DNA from: Malus domestica
Lineage: Eukaryota; Streptophyta; Magnoliopsida; Rosales; Rosaceae
Direction of reading: 5' to 3'
Assembly: GCF_042453785.1 (NCBI RefSeq)
Contig: NC_091673.1
Coordinates: forward strand, 11,627,501 to 11,691,500
Length of the DNA stretch: 64,000 nucleotides
Shown: positions 1-11,373 of the stretch, in pieces
How the letters are laid out: every line of letters begins with the position of its first letter
Numbering within the stretch: the stretch's first letter is position 1
The notes under the pieces: model-generated
What the model was told of the DNA's origin: nothing
The model's database searches: none
Seen by the model: the letters and a program-made list of their open reading frames with translations, nothing else
Program-made: the position numbers and the translations under genes

Positions 1-1457
1 AAAGAGATTCAAATTTGAGCACACTACTCTAACAAACTTAACTAAATATATGTCTATTTTTATTTTTATTTTTTTTGGAGCGCCATCTTTTTCCTCAACA
101 TGGACTTTGATATCTCATGCTTTCTTTTAGGGTAAATTTATTTTCCCCAAACCACACAATATATTAGGTAAGTCCTCACTGATAACTTGTTCTTTATTTG
201 CAATTTTATATACTTCATATATGAGTTTGTAAATTCATTTTCAGTTGAATAACACGAGTATTTTGCTAAAATATTTGGTTATCGAGCTTTGTGAATATAT
301 ATATACGGTTGTATGCAAAAATCTCCCAAATATGTAGCTCAATTTTTTTCAAAATTGTCAAAATATAGTTCGCCGAGAAGCTAAAGGAGTGATCATGTTG
401 CTTTCATGTGAAATGTTATTGTTACTTCAGCATTTAAAACAAATATCAATCACATACACATAGATAAACATATATAAACACAACATGTGTTTTTAATTTT
501 TTTTTTTTTTAACATAACAAATCGTAGTCATTGTAGTCAGATTTCAACATTAAGATTTGGTTATATCATGGCAGGTTCATAAACTAAGCCGAATTGACAT
601 CAATGCAAATACAGTGGAGAATCCATAATTTGAATTTTGGGAGATCCCAATGTTAAAGGTCTAAGTCTTTTAGATAGAAACAAAGTGCACAAAAAAAAAA
701 AAATCAATGTATTCACTGAGGCATTTCATTTAATACTTGGTGGGTTTGTTGTCGTTAGCCAAACTAAATTCCGTACATGTCAAATGATATTGACATATGA
801 CGAAGCAAATCTAATGAGTGTTATTGCTAAAATTTGTTGAGTGTTATCGACGCAACCTGCGAAAGGCATTTCATCAAATACTTAGTAGCACAACAAAGAC
901 CCGTATCAAACTTCAAGGGATCCTTGAAAGACCTTTATATGTATATTTCTTAAACTCCAAGTGGTCTTTGGACTATTGGCACTCCAAAAATCTTATTTTG
1001 TACTCTAAACTTTATATAATTAGAAGAAGAAAAAATACACTTATAAGAAGTGTCAAATGAAATTTTTATAGTGCAAATAACAATTTCCTTTAAGAAATCA
1101 AACAAAAACTTACCAGAAAATATGTATTTGGCACTACAATCCATGTATCAATCGTATTTATTTATTTTACATATTAAAAAAATCGTATAATCTCTATTAA
1201 TTAATAAAACACTTATTGTCAACCAAAATCATATGAAATTATCAGTTTAACTCTCTATTTAAAATAGAACATGAATAAGAAATATGGGGAAGAAATGTAA
1301 TTTCACACAACCAATTTTTTTTTTCAAAGCCTCACCTACATGTAATCCTAACATATTTCTAATTTTTAAAAAAAATATTCCACTCCCATGTTCTCTATTA
1401 CTCCCTTTCTCTCTCCTTCTATTTTAAAAACAATAATAAAAAAATTTCTCGTACACT
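1..1457. other. AT-rich intergenic DNA, no gene seen
   Basis: I see no coding exon, RNA gene or clear transposon here. The short open frames are AT-rich, have no recognisable domain and lack supporting splice structure. Confidence 0.6.
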
Positions 1458-1462
1458 TTGTG

Positions 1463-4197
1463 TGTCACAGCCCGTCCCGGAATTTTTAATTCCGAGGACA
1501 TGAAATTACGAAAATGTCCCTAATACGTGACTAAGGTATAATTTTCACGTTCGTTATATCTAAGCTCCAAAAAAATTTGGTAATTAGAGTGGAGACTTAG
1601 ACTTAAATTTTATGAAATTGGGATTGGATTGGACATGTGGGATCCCCACACCTCAAAACCCTCCCCATTTCCCGTATACTATCCTTCATACTCTCTCTCT
1701 TCCTCAGACCTCACTCTCTCTCTCTCTCACCCTCTCGAACACACAGGCAACCACCCAAAACCACCTAAAACTTATACCAACGTCGGATTTAAAGCTACCA
1801 TGGCATTCCTGAGGACTCCACGATCACGTAGACACCAATTTCAGGTAAGTTTTACTTCGGAAAACCTAGATTCTAAACTCCCCGTGAAAGTGCACTGTTC
1901 ATGATCTTCGAATTGACTTTGTTTTAGGACAATCCAAGCTCATAGCAAGCTTGGTGAGGTCCCAAGGAAGCTCGGAGTGCTTCGTTGGAAGTTTTTGGAC
2001 GTAAGAACACGGAGATCGACAAGTTCAAAGTTTGGCCGGAGCTTTCGAGGCGTTTTCCGGCGAATCCCCGGCGAGTTAGGAGTCAAGGTAGGTATCAATC
2101 TCTTCGTCTCGTCAAGTACTACAACTTTCCTTTTTGTTTCACTCAATTTCGTTGAGTATTGAAGAAGTTATACTCATTTGAAAAATACCCAGTTTCCGGC
2201 GACCTCCGAGGCTTTCGAGGCAGTTTCCGGCCAAACCACGGAGAACTAGGTGTTGTGCAAGGTACCATTCTCTTTGTCTCTTCAAGGGCTACAACTTTCG
2301 TTTTTGAATCACTTGATTTCGTTGAGAAATGACAAAGTTATAGCAATTTGAAAAACTGCCCGGAAAACGGCCGCCGGAAATACCCAGTCCGGCGACCCAA
2401 GGAAGAAGAATGTGCTACAGTAAAAATAAAAAAATAAAAAAAAAATTATTTTAAAAATATGTCGACGTCCGTGACGTCGAGTAGATCACTGTGGTATATT
2501 CATATACCTAAATTGAACACCGTATGAGAAAGTTATTGAGGATTGTTGGTTAGGTGTTCAAATAACGTTTTATAGTTTTCACATTAGGTGAAAATGTGAA
2601 TTGATGATCCGACCGTTGGATCATCACCAAACTTTGATACGTTGTAATACGTAATATTTGAGGATTATTGGAACTTACAGATTGGGAATCCGATTTGCGG
2701 ATCTTCCGGAATTGGAATTGTAAGTCCATAATATAAAATGTTAACCGTCACTTAGTTTTGGAAATTGACGGAGATCCGACCGTTGGATGGTAATGAAATT
2801 TTAGGATGTTGTCCTAGAGGTATAATGTGGACCTCTGGAAGTTATGGATTTAAAATCTGAGGGGTGGATCTTCCGGATCAATCTACGTAGTGACGTATTT
2901 TATATAAGTTATATATTCTATCGATATGAATTCTGAGGTTGGAATTGATTATTGTTTTAGGCGCCGATCGTCATGACGCCTTGGCGTATTGTGCTAGGGA
3001 GTTGTAGGGCGAACTCCAGGTGAGTGGGCAGTTTTGTTTTCCGTATATATATATATATACTTGACGTTTCCCAGAAATTGAATTGAAATGAAAATATGTT
3101 TAAAATGAAATGCATATGAGTTATGTGGAAAAACGGGAAGTGAAATACCATGCATAGAATTGATATGAAAAGTATATAGAAATGTGAGTTGAAATGCCAT
3201 GCATGAATTAATATATGATGCATATGTATGAATTGGTGCGGTGGACGCACAAGTAAGAATTGATTTATGATGCATATGTATGAATTGGTGCGGTGGACGC
3301 ACAAGTAAGAATTGATTTATGATGCATATGTATGAAATGGTGCGGTGGACGCACAGGTGAGTATTTAATTACTGTTATGATGATGATGATATATATTGAG
3401 CTCAAATCCTGCACCATGGTTTAGTGCTTATAGTATTCACCGCATCGCACGCTCGCCTTGAATCCAAGTAGATGCTAGTCGTACAGTCCACGCGGAGTGG
3501 GTACGACAGACCAGTCGCGAGAGTGTTAGTGAGATTCCGACTGGTGGGTGACCTTAGATTATGTGCACAGATGATTTATGAGAAGCACTAGAGCGTAACT
3601 TGCGTGCAGAAGGCCGGACGGGTCACAGAGGTGACTCCGGTAGAGTGATAATGATAGATTTTGAGCTCTAGGTTCAACCGTACAGGGCTATTAGAGGGCC
3701 TACGGTTGATTACTTTCTTGCACCTGATATGATTATGTTGATGCATTCATACCTTATTACTGTTGAGATGATGTGGCATGGCATAATTAATATGAGAAAT
3801 GTTGAGATGATGTGGCATGGCATAACTGATATGAAAAATGTTGAAAAAGTGAAATGAAGTATTGAGAATATATATGTATATTTATATTTTACATTTCTGG
3901 GAAAGTATACAGGTTTTACGGAGAGGGGTTACAACGTTATGAGAAATGTTTGGATTTGGAAAAGAATTGTTTTACTGACCCACTCAATTTTGGTTTTGCG
4001 CCCCTCCAGGTTCAGGAATCACAAAGGTGTGGTGACTACGAGGAATACGGCGGGGTTCTGACAGATTGGACAAAATTAGGACTCACCTTCGGGTGTATCA
4101 ACTTATAAATTGTATCTTAAAGCTTCCGTACTGTGCAAATGGTTACGTCACTCTCACGTGACGGCCAGCATGCCCTCCTTCGGGACGGGGTGTGTCA
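1463..4197. mobile_element. Solo LTR of an LTR retrotransposon (fossil)
   Basis: The 2735-bp unit begins TGTCACAGCCCGTCCCG and ends CGGGACGGGGTGTGTCA, so its ends are TG..CA and near-perfect inverted repeats of each other. It is flanked on both sides by the 5-bp duplication TTGTG (1458-1462 and 4198-4202). There is no internal gag-pol region, so this is a solo LTR left by LTR-LTR recombination, or a very long LTR of a non-coding derivative. Superfamily is not provable without an internal domain; length and end sequence suggest Gypsy. An exact target duplication suggests it is not ancient. Confidence 0.8.
3216..3370. repeat. 52-bp tandem repeat, about three copies, inside the solo LTR
   Basis: The unit containing GAATTGGTGCGGTGGACGCA recurs at a 52-bp spacing (starts near 3229, 3281 and 3333). 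The third copy carries GAAATGG in place of GAATTGG. Tandem repeats of this kind are common in long plant LTRs. Confidence 0.85.
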
Positions 4198-4525
4198 TTG
4201 TGTGTGCCCAAAAGCTAGTTACTTATTAGTGGACCCTTGATGACGTCCATTCATTTGACTTTTAAACATTTGGTATTTTCATTAATTTAGATTAGTCCAT
4301 TATAACACTCAATTATAAAAGCGACAAGAAAACAACCAATATCCAACATGGTTGATTAATTTCCTTTAAAATGAAGGGTGTTTCGGCCTACAACATCTAT
4401 ACCAACGTCCACAGAAGCATTCCACTTATCTCTCTCTCTCACTCTATTGTCTAATGCATTGTTTATTATCCTAAAATGCCCTTTTTCAACAAAAATTATA
4501 GTTAGTTGTAGTAAGAAATGGAAAC

Positions 4526-4641
4526 TGTTGATGCACAAAATCAGATTGATTTTGGACCAATTTAGATCTGACAGTAAATTACACGCACAAGAACACAACG
4601 ATATATCGTGATCCAAGATCGACCCGATTTGTGCATCAACA
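4526..4641. mobile_element. Short TG..CA element, TRIM-like LTR or MITE
   Basis: TGTTGATGCACAAAATC at the left end is matched in inverse by GATTTGTGCATCAACA at the right end, giving a 116-bp unit with TG..CA termini. Flanks are GAAAC and TAAAC, a 4/5 match to a 5-bp duplication. It could be a very short solo LTR or a MITE; coding content is absent. Confidence 0.4.
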
Positions 4642-4719
4642 TAAACAATGTCTTAGAACTATTTATATTCATTTGTGTTTGCAACACTCGTTCAACGTGT
4701 TTATCTTCAATTAAAAATT

Positions 4720-4873
4720 AGGAAAACTAATGAAAATGGCTTGAAAACTTTGAGTTTTAATGATAAGGACAAAATAAAGGGTAAAATGAATAGTACCATG
4801 ATTGACTTTTTAGTGTAAAAATGTAGTTTTTCGTAAAAGTGAACAGTACCAAGAGCTTTTCGTTAAAGTTCCC
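4720..4873. mobile_element. Mutator-like MITE, copy 1
   Basis: A 154-bp unit with imperfect inverted ends (AGGAAAACTAATGAAAA and, inverted, GGGAACTTTAACGAAAA). It is flanked by the 9-bp duplication TTAAAAATT (4711-4719 and 4874-4882). A second member of the same family is at 48839-48991. The target-duplication length points to the Mutator superfamily. Confidence 0.7.
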
Positions 4874-6743
4874 TTAAAAATTTGAGTCAAAATGGGAATA
4901 ATTATAAGCTTTATTCTACTATTTTATAAGTTAACTTGAAAATTTTGAATTACGTGAGGGCACCTAAAAATATTTCATCTCTTATTCCTTGTTTCTCTCG
5001 AATAAGAATAACATCTCCCTTCAAACAATCTAATTCTTTTAAAACGAGGAGTTGAATTCCTTATTAGGTGCAGGCTCTCTCTATGTTTTGATTTACTCAT
5101 TAGTTAATGAACACATAAATACACCGTAATTTTTTTTTGTTGAAAAATACATCATAATTTGGATCTATTTTCATTTTTAGGGAATTATTATTAGCATTCT
5201 ACAAATTTCATTCTACATTCATCGCAAGTGTTTTTTCTTTCTAATTATATTGAAATGCAAAATGAAAATTTTAAAATGACAATAACAATTTCTTTTGTTT
5301 CTTGTGGTTATAAATTAGCAAACACACTGTAAATGAACGACGCCTAATCCCCTATAGGTCTATATGCCTTACCGTTTCCCAATGATTGCTCAGCTATACA
5401 AATATGACCGAAGTGTGTGATTGATATAAACGCACTTATTCCTTTTTTTAGATGATATATTTGTTAAATTAAATGTTAGATAAAATATCAACAGAGTTCA
5501 AACATACGATGTGCTGTAAGAGTAACACTCTTTCTACCACTGTGGTAGAATGGCCACTTGCACACGTACAGATTCTTCTACTCATTATTTTCTTGAGTTA
5601 GAATTCCCAATTGCCGTTCCCTCACTTGTCCCAAGTGAAATCATCATTATATCCATTCCTCTACGCTAAGCATGAATATATAAATCAAATAGTTCACGCT
5701 TCACACTCATTAGTGCAAGAGCAATTTACATAGAACGGATTTACTGTTACGTAATGTCCCGATTTCAATAGTATAATAGTATGTGTTGAAAAAATTGTAC
5801 ATGTCATTGTTTAATTAGAACGAAACGCCGTAATAACGATGAATTCGTTTCATGTAAGTTTTTCTACACTACTGCCCCTTGTTTCTATACATAAAGCATA
5901 TAGTATATGATATAAAATACACATTGTGTATGATATTGCAGCCCCTCATCATTGACCAATGCATTTCTGTGAGGTTTTGGACTGATTCTACCTGTCGTGC
6001 AAAGCATTCAATAAGGATTTATTGAGAAGGGTAGCCTTTAAAAGCCATGCAAGGTAAACAACCATGGCGTGCTATATATTTTTAATGTTCGAAAATTGCA
6101 CAATTAGCCAATCCCATAAATATATGTTGTTTATTTCAGCATAGTTGTGGTCGATCTTTTTGTTCTCAAAACATAATTCATAGATTGTACTCTTCATCGA
6201 TGAAGCCTTGGGATGCCAACGCGTAGAACAAAGAGGAAAGTCATGCAGGTACTGCCCTCCCAATAGCTGGGCAAGGCATGGCAGGGTGGTATTTCTTTTC
6301 CGTTTCATCTAAATCCGTCTGTTTCTCATAAATTTCTTCACCTTAACTTCCTTCCTAATTATAGTATTAAGTGGTTGGTGACTTCCTTTAACTTTATTTC
6401 TTGGGCTCATATTTTTAGATGAACAAATTTCTTAGCAGATATGATCACTAGTACTGATTTTCAGTTCAATAATTTTCGTATTTGGGATAAAACTTTATTT
6501 CTTGTGACAAGAAAACTTATTTCAAATTTTTGTCCAAGTCAAACCTCATAAGTCAAATTTTGAAGTCTCATCAATCAATGCTGAATATCTTACACAACAT
6601 GGTTGTTTTTGGTGTGTGAAATAAGCATAAACTAATTGCAATACGGGTATAACGAGGAAGGCATGTGAATAGTTTATATCGATCCTCAAAGTCAGCACAA
6701 GAACAAGTAGTGGGGAATATTTTTGCTACTTTCTTTTTAATTT

Positions 6744-7350
6744 GGGGTTTTATAATAAATAATCTCTAAAAGTAACACACCCAATTAAAGTGATTCATGA
6801 AATTAAAAATCAATCAATGTAGTCATTGAATATTACTGCTGAAAATCAATGTGGTCATTTCATTAAATTTTTGTTAAAACTTCTGTTAATGGCTGACATG
6901 ACACAATTAGGACCCAATATAATTAAATATTCCCAGCTACTCCAGCTGGTTCTCACCGAACCACGTCCACCATTGCAAGGTTCGATTCCTCCCTCTGTCT
7001 GCAGCGCAGCTGCTGCCATGTCCATGACGTCGAGCCCAGTCGTGGTATTGTTAGGGTCGCCCGAGATTGAGTGAGCACCCTACTCCACTGCACCCTTCCT
7101 CCCTCCCTGGACCCTTCATCTGTCCCTGTAAATCCAAATCCCTGCACCTTTCCTTCCTCCTTGCAAATCCAAATTCCTACACCCTTCCTCCCTCCTTGCA
7201 AATCCAAATCCAAATTCGTGCAAATCCAAACCATCACCATCCAAATTCCTGCAAATCCAAACAACCACCATCTTTTAAATAAATTTGAAAATGAAAAAAA
7301 AAATGAAAAAAAGAAACCAACCCATGACAAAAAAACGCAGGAGTAATCAG
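6744..7350. mobile_element. Rearranged copy of the Mutator-like inverted-repeat element
   Basis: The left arm and part of the interior correspond to 13594 onward in block B, next to the same target sequence TTTTAATTT. The right arm is missing. Near 7290-7350, a piece present in block B at about 14215-14245 appears here in the opposite orientation (CGCAGGAGTAATCAGAGGG, the reverse complement of the block B order) and is then joined to host sequence. The state is best explained by inversion plus deletion after the block duplication. It has no coding capacity. Confidence 0.65.
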
Positions 7351-7971
7351 AGGGAGTATCAGCATCGAACATATTTTTCGAGAAGCAATTTTGGTTGCCG
7401 ACGCTCTTGCAAACTTAGGTCAATGACGTTCTTCTCCCCACGTGTGGATTCACAGTATCCCTCCCTTTGACCAACATGGACAAGGTTGGATTAGAGGTTT
7501 TTCTATGGTAAACTATTTCAGTTGTTTTATTCAGGGAAAAGAGCATAGTTGATTGCCTTAGTGTGTCTGTGCCTTAGCATTTTCTAGCTAGAGCAATTTG
7601 CTCTCAGCAAAACATCAACTTTCTTAAACAAAGTAAACTACAGCAGATTGAAACGGCTCCGGCATGTTTCAGCAATCTCTTCAACGACTTAGAAGCATAA
7701 ATATTTCAAGGAACAGAAAGCTTTTGCAGATCCGGCTTCCTCATTTAGTTTCTTGTTTCCAGCTCTATCGTTCAAACCGAGCCACAGAGGAGACTCGAAG
7801 TTGGTGCAGCCAGAAAGAGCACTGGTTGATCTCATCGATCAATCCCATCCCATGTGATGTTATATTCCTGGTTGCTGGTGATAAGATGTAGTTTTGTAGG
7901 CCTGAGAGTGGTAAGAAGTAATTGTGTTAGAGTGCAAAGTTAGAAACGGCGCTGCAAGAAACTATGGGGGA

Positions 7972-8024
7972 GTCCCACATCGGCTATCTGAAGAAGTAGG
8001 AGAGTTAAGATGTGGGATAAAAAC
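7972..8024 (+). promoter_or_regulatory. U2 gene A1 promoter: USE and TATA
   Basis: GTCCCACATCG (7972-7982) matches the plant snRNA upstream sequence element, RTCCCACATCG. The TATA-like GATAAAAAC lies at 8016-8024, about 32 bp before the RNA start. The USE-to-TATA gap of about 33 bp is the spacing known for RNA polymerase II snRNA genes; polymerase III types such as U6 are about 10 bp closer. Confidence 0.92.
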
Positions 8025-8047
8025 GAAAGCCCAACATTGAAATAAGC

Positions 8048-8243
8048 ATACCTTTCTCGGCCTTTTGGCTAAGATCAAGTGTAGTATCTGTTCTTATCAG
8101 TTTAATATCTGATACGTGGACCAATGGTTCACACGATATTAAATTAATTTTTTAAGGGGAAGGGTTCATTACAATAGCTTGCTATTGGAGCTCTTGCGTG
8201 TCGCCTAAGCGTTGCACTATTTCTTGGGCCTGGCACACCCCAC
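8048..8243 (+). ncRNA. U2: U2 spliceosomal snRNA, copy A1
   Basis: The transcript starts ATACCTTTCTCGGCCTTTTG, the conserved U2 5' end that pairs with U6. It carries the branch-site recognition sequence GTAGTA near nucleotide 35, stem IIa (CTTATCAGTTTAATATCTG), a well-paired stem IIb (GTGGACC/GGTTCAC), an Sm-type site in AATTAATTTTTTAAGG, and 3' stem-loops III and IV. Length of about 196 nt is normal for plant U2. It has a full promoter and a 3'-end signal, so it is probably expressed in the nucleus. The exact 3' end is inferred from the CCACC sequence shared by all copies. Confidence 0.95.
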
Positions 8244-8258
8244 CAAATCTAAGTTCAA
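8241..8258 (+). terminator. snRNA 3'-end formation box, copy A1
   Basis: CA, nine bases, then AGTTCAA fits the plant snRNA 3' box CA(N)3-10AGTNNAA. It sits directly at the predicted 3' end. Copies A3 and B1 also fit; A2 and B2 read AGTTTAG, and B3 reads AGGTTAA. Confidence 0.75.
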
Positions 8259-8369
8259 ATTTTGACGGCCCAATCCAAGTAACTTATTTGCTAACCGCTA
8301 TAATCCTCATAAATGTTGTGATGGAATGGAACGGATGACGGAGTTTCGGATTCAGGAATGTGCAAGCTT

Positions 8370-8600
8370 TCGTATTCTTCCCGAAGGTAAGGTATGCGCA
8401 TGGAGAATTTGTAATGACATCCTCCCAATCAAAGCAAACCTCACTAGGAGACACGTGGGTGATCGATGATCTGACTTGCCTCCTCTGTGGTTACGCGAGG
8501 AAGAACGTTTTTGACACCTCTCTGTGGACTACATAATATTATTTTAGAGTGCAATTCACTCCATATCGTTTTAGCGTTTCAACAGCGTTCTTCTAATTAG
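8370..8600 (+). pseudogene. LINE fragment, zinc-binding RT-associated domain (decayed)
   Basis: Reading with a frame change gives WRICNDILPIKANLTRRHV followed by DDLTCLLCGYA and a trailing aromatic-rich segment. This is the pattern of the zf-RVT domain found at the C-terminus of plant L1-type LINE proteins (a W-R-x(5)-LP-x-x-x-NL-x-R core, then C-x-x-C). No RT domain is nearby, so it is an isolated and frameshifted remnant. The same fragment recurs in block B at 15950-16150. Confidence 0.5.
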
Positions 8601-9958
8601 AGAAATAACACGATGTGATCTCTCTAAAAAATTCATCAAATAAGTTGATTGAGCACAACTCAAATTAACTTTGGAGAATAGATGACTACAAAATACCTTC
8701 CTTTGTTTCTATTTTGTTTTTGTTTTTTTAGTAACTTCCTGAGCAACACATGAGTTGATTTAATTTATTGGTGTTGTGCCTTTGCGTTTTAAAGCAAACG
8801 CAAAACAAAATACCTTGGCAGTCCTAAGAGACGAGGTCAGGGACTATGTCACAAAACGAAGTCATGGTAGTTAACGTTGCGAGACAAGGTCACATACAGC
8901 GTCGGGACTTGGGATGTAGAGAGCGAGATGAGGCATATGGTTCTTTCGTGAACGTTGGTGTCGATTTCACACAGGGGAGATGTTATCCCAATAATTTGGC
9001 TCGAGTAATTACTCAATCATGAAAACGAAAAATCACCAAACGTGGAATGGGATACAAATTTTACTCTCTTGTTGTTAACTTTACTACCAAATGATCCCCT
9101 AAAGATGTTAGATTGCATCAGATTGGAATGGTATGATATCATGCGGCATGTTTCAACCATAGCATTCTGCAATCTCTCCAGTGAGTTAGAAGCATTAACT
9201 AGTTACTTTTCAGATTCCACTTACCCATCTAGTTTCTTGTTTCGAGCTTTGTCGTTCGAATCGAGCCATGGAGAAGAAGTACCAATCTCCAAGATGCAGC
9301 CAGAAAGTGGATGAGTTGATCTCAGCTACAACTCTTGTACTGGGAAGAACAAGACCAATGGCATGGGTATGATGATGATTCGGAAGAGCTGGATGACGAG
9401 TACTGGCCCAGTGATGGATGGGACTAAGGCATGCGGAAGCGTGGTGGAATATGATGACGACTCGTGGCATCGACAAGACATTAAGTGATATCCAAAGAAA
9501 CAGTATCTTAAAATAATATGTGATGTGACAAAAATAAGAATCTATGAGATATAAAATGTAAGTGTGAATAAAGTAATGTCTAATAAGTTGTAAAGAGAGA
9601 TTCCCTTTCATTGTTGTAGGTAAGCGACAAAAGAATATAATGTCTCTTAGTCCTAGATGAGGTTCAAAAGACTTCCTCCCTTGTCTACAAACTTGGTTGA
9701 GCATTCATACTTAGTTCACCAAGCATTGTAAGATATTGAAGTATCGTTAAAGAGAGTTTGTTTGTTTAACCCTCTTTGTTCAATATTCTTAGCTTGAGTG
9801 AGTCATCCTAAAGAGCAGAGGTCCTAGTGTAAAGCTTAGTTTCCTTGTAGTGTTAAGTTTTATTTTAATTTCTGGATTTTGGTGATAAGAAGTGGTTTTA
9901 TAGGCCTGAGAGTGATAAGATATAATTGTTAGAAACAACACTGCAAGAAAGTATTATA

Positions 9959-10009
9959 GTCCCACATCAGCCAGCTTATTAAATTAGGAGAGTTAATTTG
10001 TATAAAAAT
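9959..10009 (+). promoter_or_regulatory. U2 gene A2 promoter: USE and TATA
   Basis: GTCCCACATCAG (9959-9970) differs from the USE consensus by an inserted A near its 3' edge. TATAAAAAT is at 10001-10009, 32 bp before the RNA start. Spacing remains of the polymerase II type. Confidence 0.85.
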
Positions 10010-10032
10010 GGAAGCCCAACAATGAAAGAATC

Positions 10033-10228
10033 ATACCTTTCTCGGCCTTTTGGCTAAGATCAAGTGTAGTATCTGTTCTTATCAGTTTAATATCTGATAC
10101 GTGGACCAATGGTCCACAGGATATTAAATTAATTTTTTAAGGGTAAGGGCTTATTACAATAGCTTGCTATTGCGGTCATCGAGTGTCGTCCAAGAGTTGC
10201 ACTACTGCTCGGGCCTGGCACAACCCAC
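10033..10228 (+). ncRNA. U2: U2 spliceosomal snRNA, copy A2
   Basis: All U2 landmarks are present: the ATACCTTTCTCGG 5' end, GTAGTA branch-site recognition, stem IIa, a perfectly paired stem IIb (GTGGACC/GGTCCAC), the Sm-type site and the 3' stem-loops. Stem IV differs from copy A1 (GAGTGTCGTCCAAGAGTTGCAC). The downstream 3' box reads AGTTTAG, one base off consensus. The DNA upstream is homologous to that of A1 (compare about 9150-9330 with 7660-7860), so A1 and A2 arose by an older duplication of a roughly 2-kb unit. Confidence 0.94.
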
Positions 10229-10421
10229 CAAATCATAGTTTAGTCTTTAACAGCCTAACCAAGAAGCCAAACGTAGCCTATTACCGAAGTATTTATTGGA
10301 ACATTTGACACTGACAGTTTCCCAACCAAAGAAACGGCCTCTCTTAAGTGCCTGAAGGAGATGCTCTGGATAATCCTTGATACAAACGACGCCGTGTAGT
10401 GATTCCACTAAAAATGCCAAC

Positions 10422-10911
10422 TGCTGCATCAATCCCCTCGTTCACTGCACTCACCACTGACACATCCGCTGCGCAGTCTATGCAATCAACTGCAACCAAT
10501 CGCAACCAATCGGTTGTGAAGCAATTAAAATCAATTTAATCCAATATCTAATCTCACTTGGTCAGCATAAAATCAGTTAAATTTTAGTTAATTACCTCCT
10601 GCAAGAGTGTAAACTAGAGAACGGTTCCTGATATCAACCACATCCTCGAAGCTTGCACCGCAGATGAGCTTGACCCATTTGCCATTTTCAAGAGATTTTG
10701 CTGGAGATGAGGTTTTTGATGGAATCCCAACAGTTCTTATGAGATTCTTCACTTCTTCAAGGCCTTTGCTGCTTGTAACCTTCACTTTGGCTGAAATTTT
10801 TAGCACAAAACTTAACTGTTAGAGAGAGAGAGAAAGAGAGAGAGAGAAGAGACCTTGGTGTTGGTGGTGAGGAGAAATTGAAGCATTGCAGAAGAAGCTC
10901 AAAGCCATCAT
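10422..10911 (-). pseudogene. 5' fragment of an LdpA-like chloroplast protein gene, block A
   Basis: Three spliced pieces read in frame on the minus strand. Exon 1 (10911-10854) begins MMALSFFCNASIS, a transit-peptide-like start. Exon 2 (10790-10596) encodes KWVKLICGASFEDVVDIRN and LVYTLAG. Exon 3 starts at 10489 with VDCIDCAADVSVVSAVNEGI. GT-AG junctions and phases all fit. The ICGAS, YTLAGVDCID and AAD pattern is what I recall from cyanobacterial LdpA (light-dependent period, an Fe-S protein) and its plant homologues. After residue ~107 similarity ends, so the Fe-S-binding C-terminal part is absent. Intron 1 holds a GA microsatellite. The function of this fragment is probably lost. Confidence 0.7.
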
Positions 10912-11101
10912 CTCAAACATCCATTAACGGATATTTCCCAAGAGCTGTAGTTTTGAGTTATGTACTTTCACTAATTTTTTCTATTTTTTTAATCTTATTA
11001 GCTTAATCCATTTGCTTTTCTATGAATGCTTTACGGGAGCTGCTAGGTGTACTTGGGTTGAAGTACGTGGACAGAAAGAGTACTTCGAAATAGTGCATTA
11101 G

Positions 11102-11154
11102 AAACCCACATCGACCACGGACAAAAGTAGAAGAACGAAGCTGCGTATAAAAAC
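11102..11154 (+). promoter_or_regulatory. U2 copy A3 promoter, weakened USE
   Basis: AACCCACATCG (11102-11112) lacks the T of RTCCCACATCG, and TATAAAAAC is at 11146-11154. The block B counterpart keeps ATCCCACATCG, so the change occurred in block A. Confidence 0.75.
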
Positions 11155-11177
11155 GAATGCCCAATATTGACATAAGC

Positions 11178-11373
11178 ATACCTTTATCGGCCTTTTGGTT
11201 AATATCAAGTGTAGTATCTGTTATTATCAGTTTAATATCTGATACGTGAACCAACGGTATATATGATATTAAATTAATTTTTTTAGGATGAGGGCTCACT
11301 ACAGTAGCTTGCTACTGGGGTTCTTGCGTGTCGCCCAAGCGTTGCACTATTGCTCGGTCCTGGCACAACCCAC
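11178..11373 (+). pseudogene. U2 snRNA copy A3, probable pseudogene
   Basis: The sequence aligns to U2 end to end, including GTAGTATCTG, but carries changes at otherwise invariant sites: CTTTATCGGCC for CTTTCTCGGCC, GGTTAATATCAAG for GGCTAAGATCAAG, and TTATTATCAG for TTCTTATCAG. These hit the U6-pairing segment, stem I and stem IIa. Stem IIb (GTGAACC/GGTATAT) has lost pairing. With its weakened USE, it is probably a decaying copy. Its 3' box AGTTTAA (11382-11388) is intact. Confidence 0.85.

Larger units (their letters stand above)
4203..6233. other. Intergenic AT-rich DNA with small repeats
   Basis: No coding gene is supported. It contains the two small elements listed separately (4526-4641 and 4720-4873). 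The remainder shows no structure I can name. Confidence 0.5.

Noticed and set aside
6979-6990. GGTTCGATTCC, an exact tRNA B-box consensus
   Set aside because: No A box at the right distance and no cloverleaf; it sits within the Mutator-like element arm.
6953-7372. 139-codon minus-strand frame and its partner at 13796-14092
   Set aside because: They fall inside the inverted-repeat transposon, are built from repeated CAAATCCAAA, and do not persist across the rearranged block.
9210-9704. 164-codon minus-strand frame, identical at 16784-17278
   Set aside because: Identity is due to block duplication. The sequence has no domain or signal and no splice partners; the plus-strand DNA is U2 upstream spacer.
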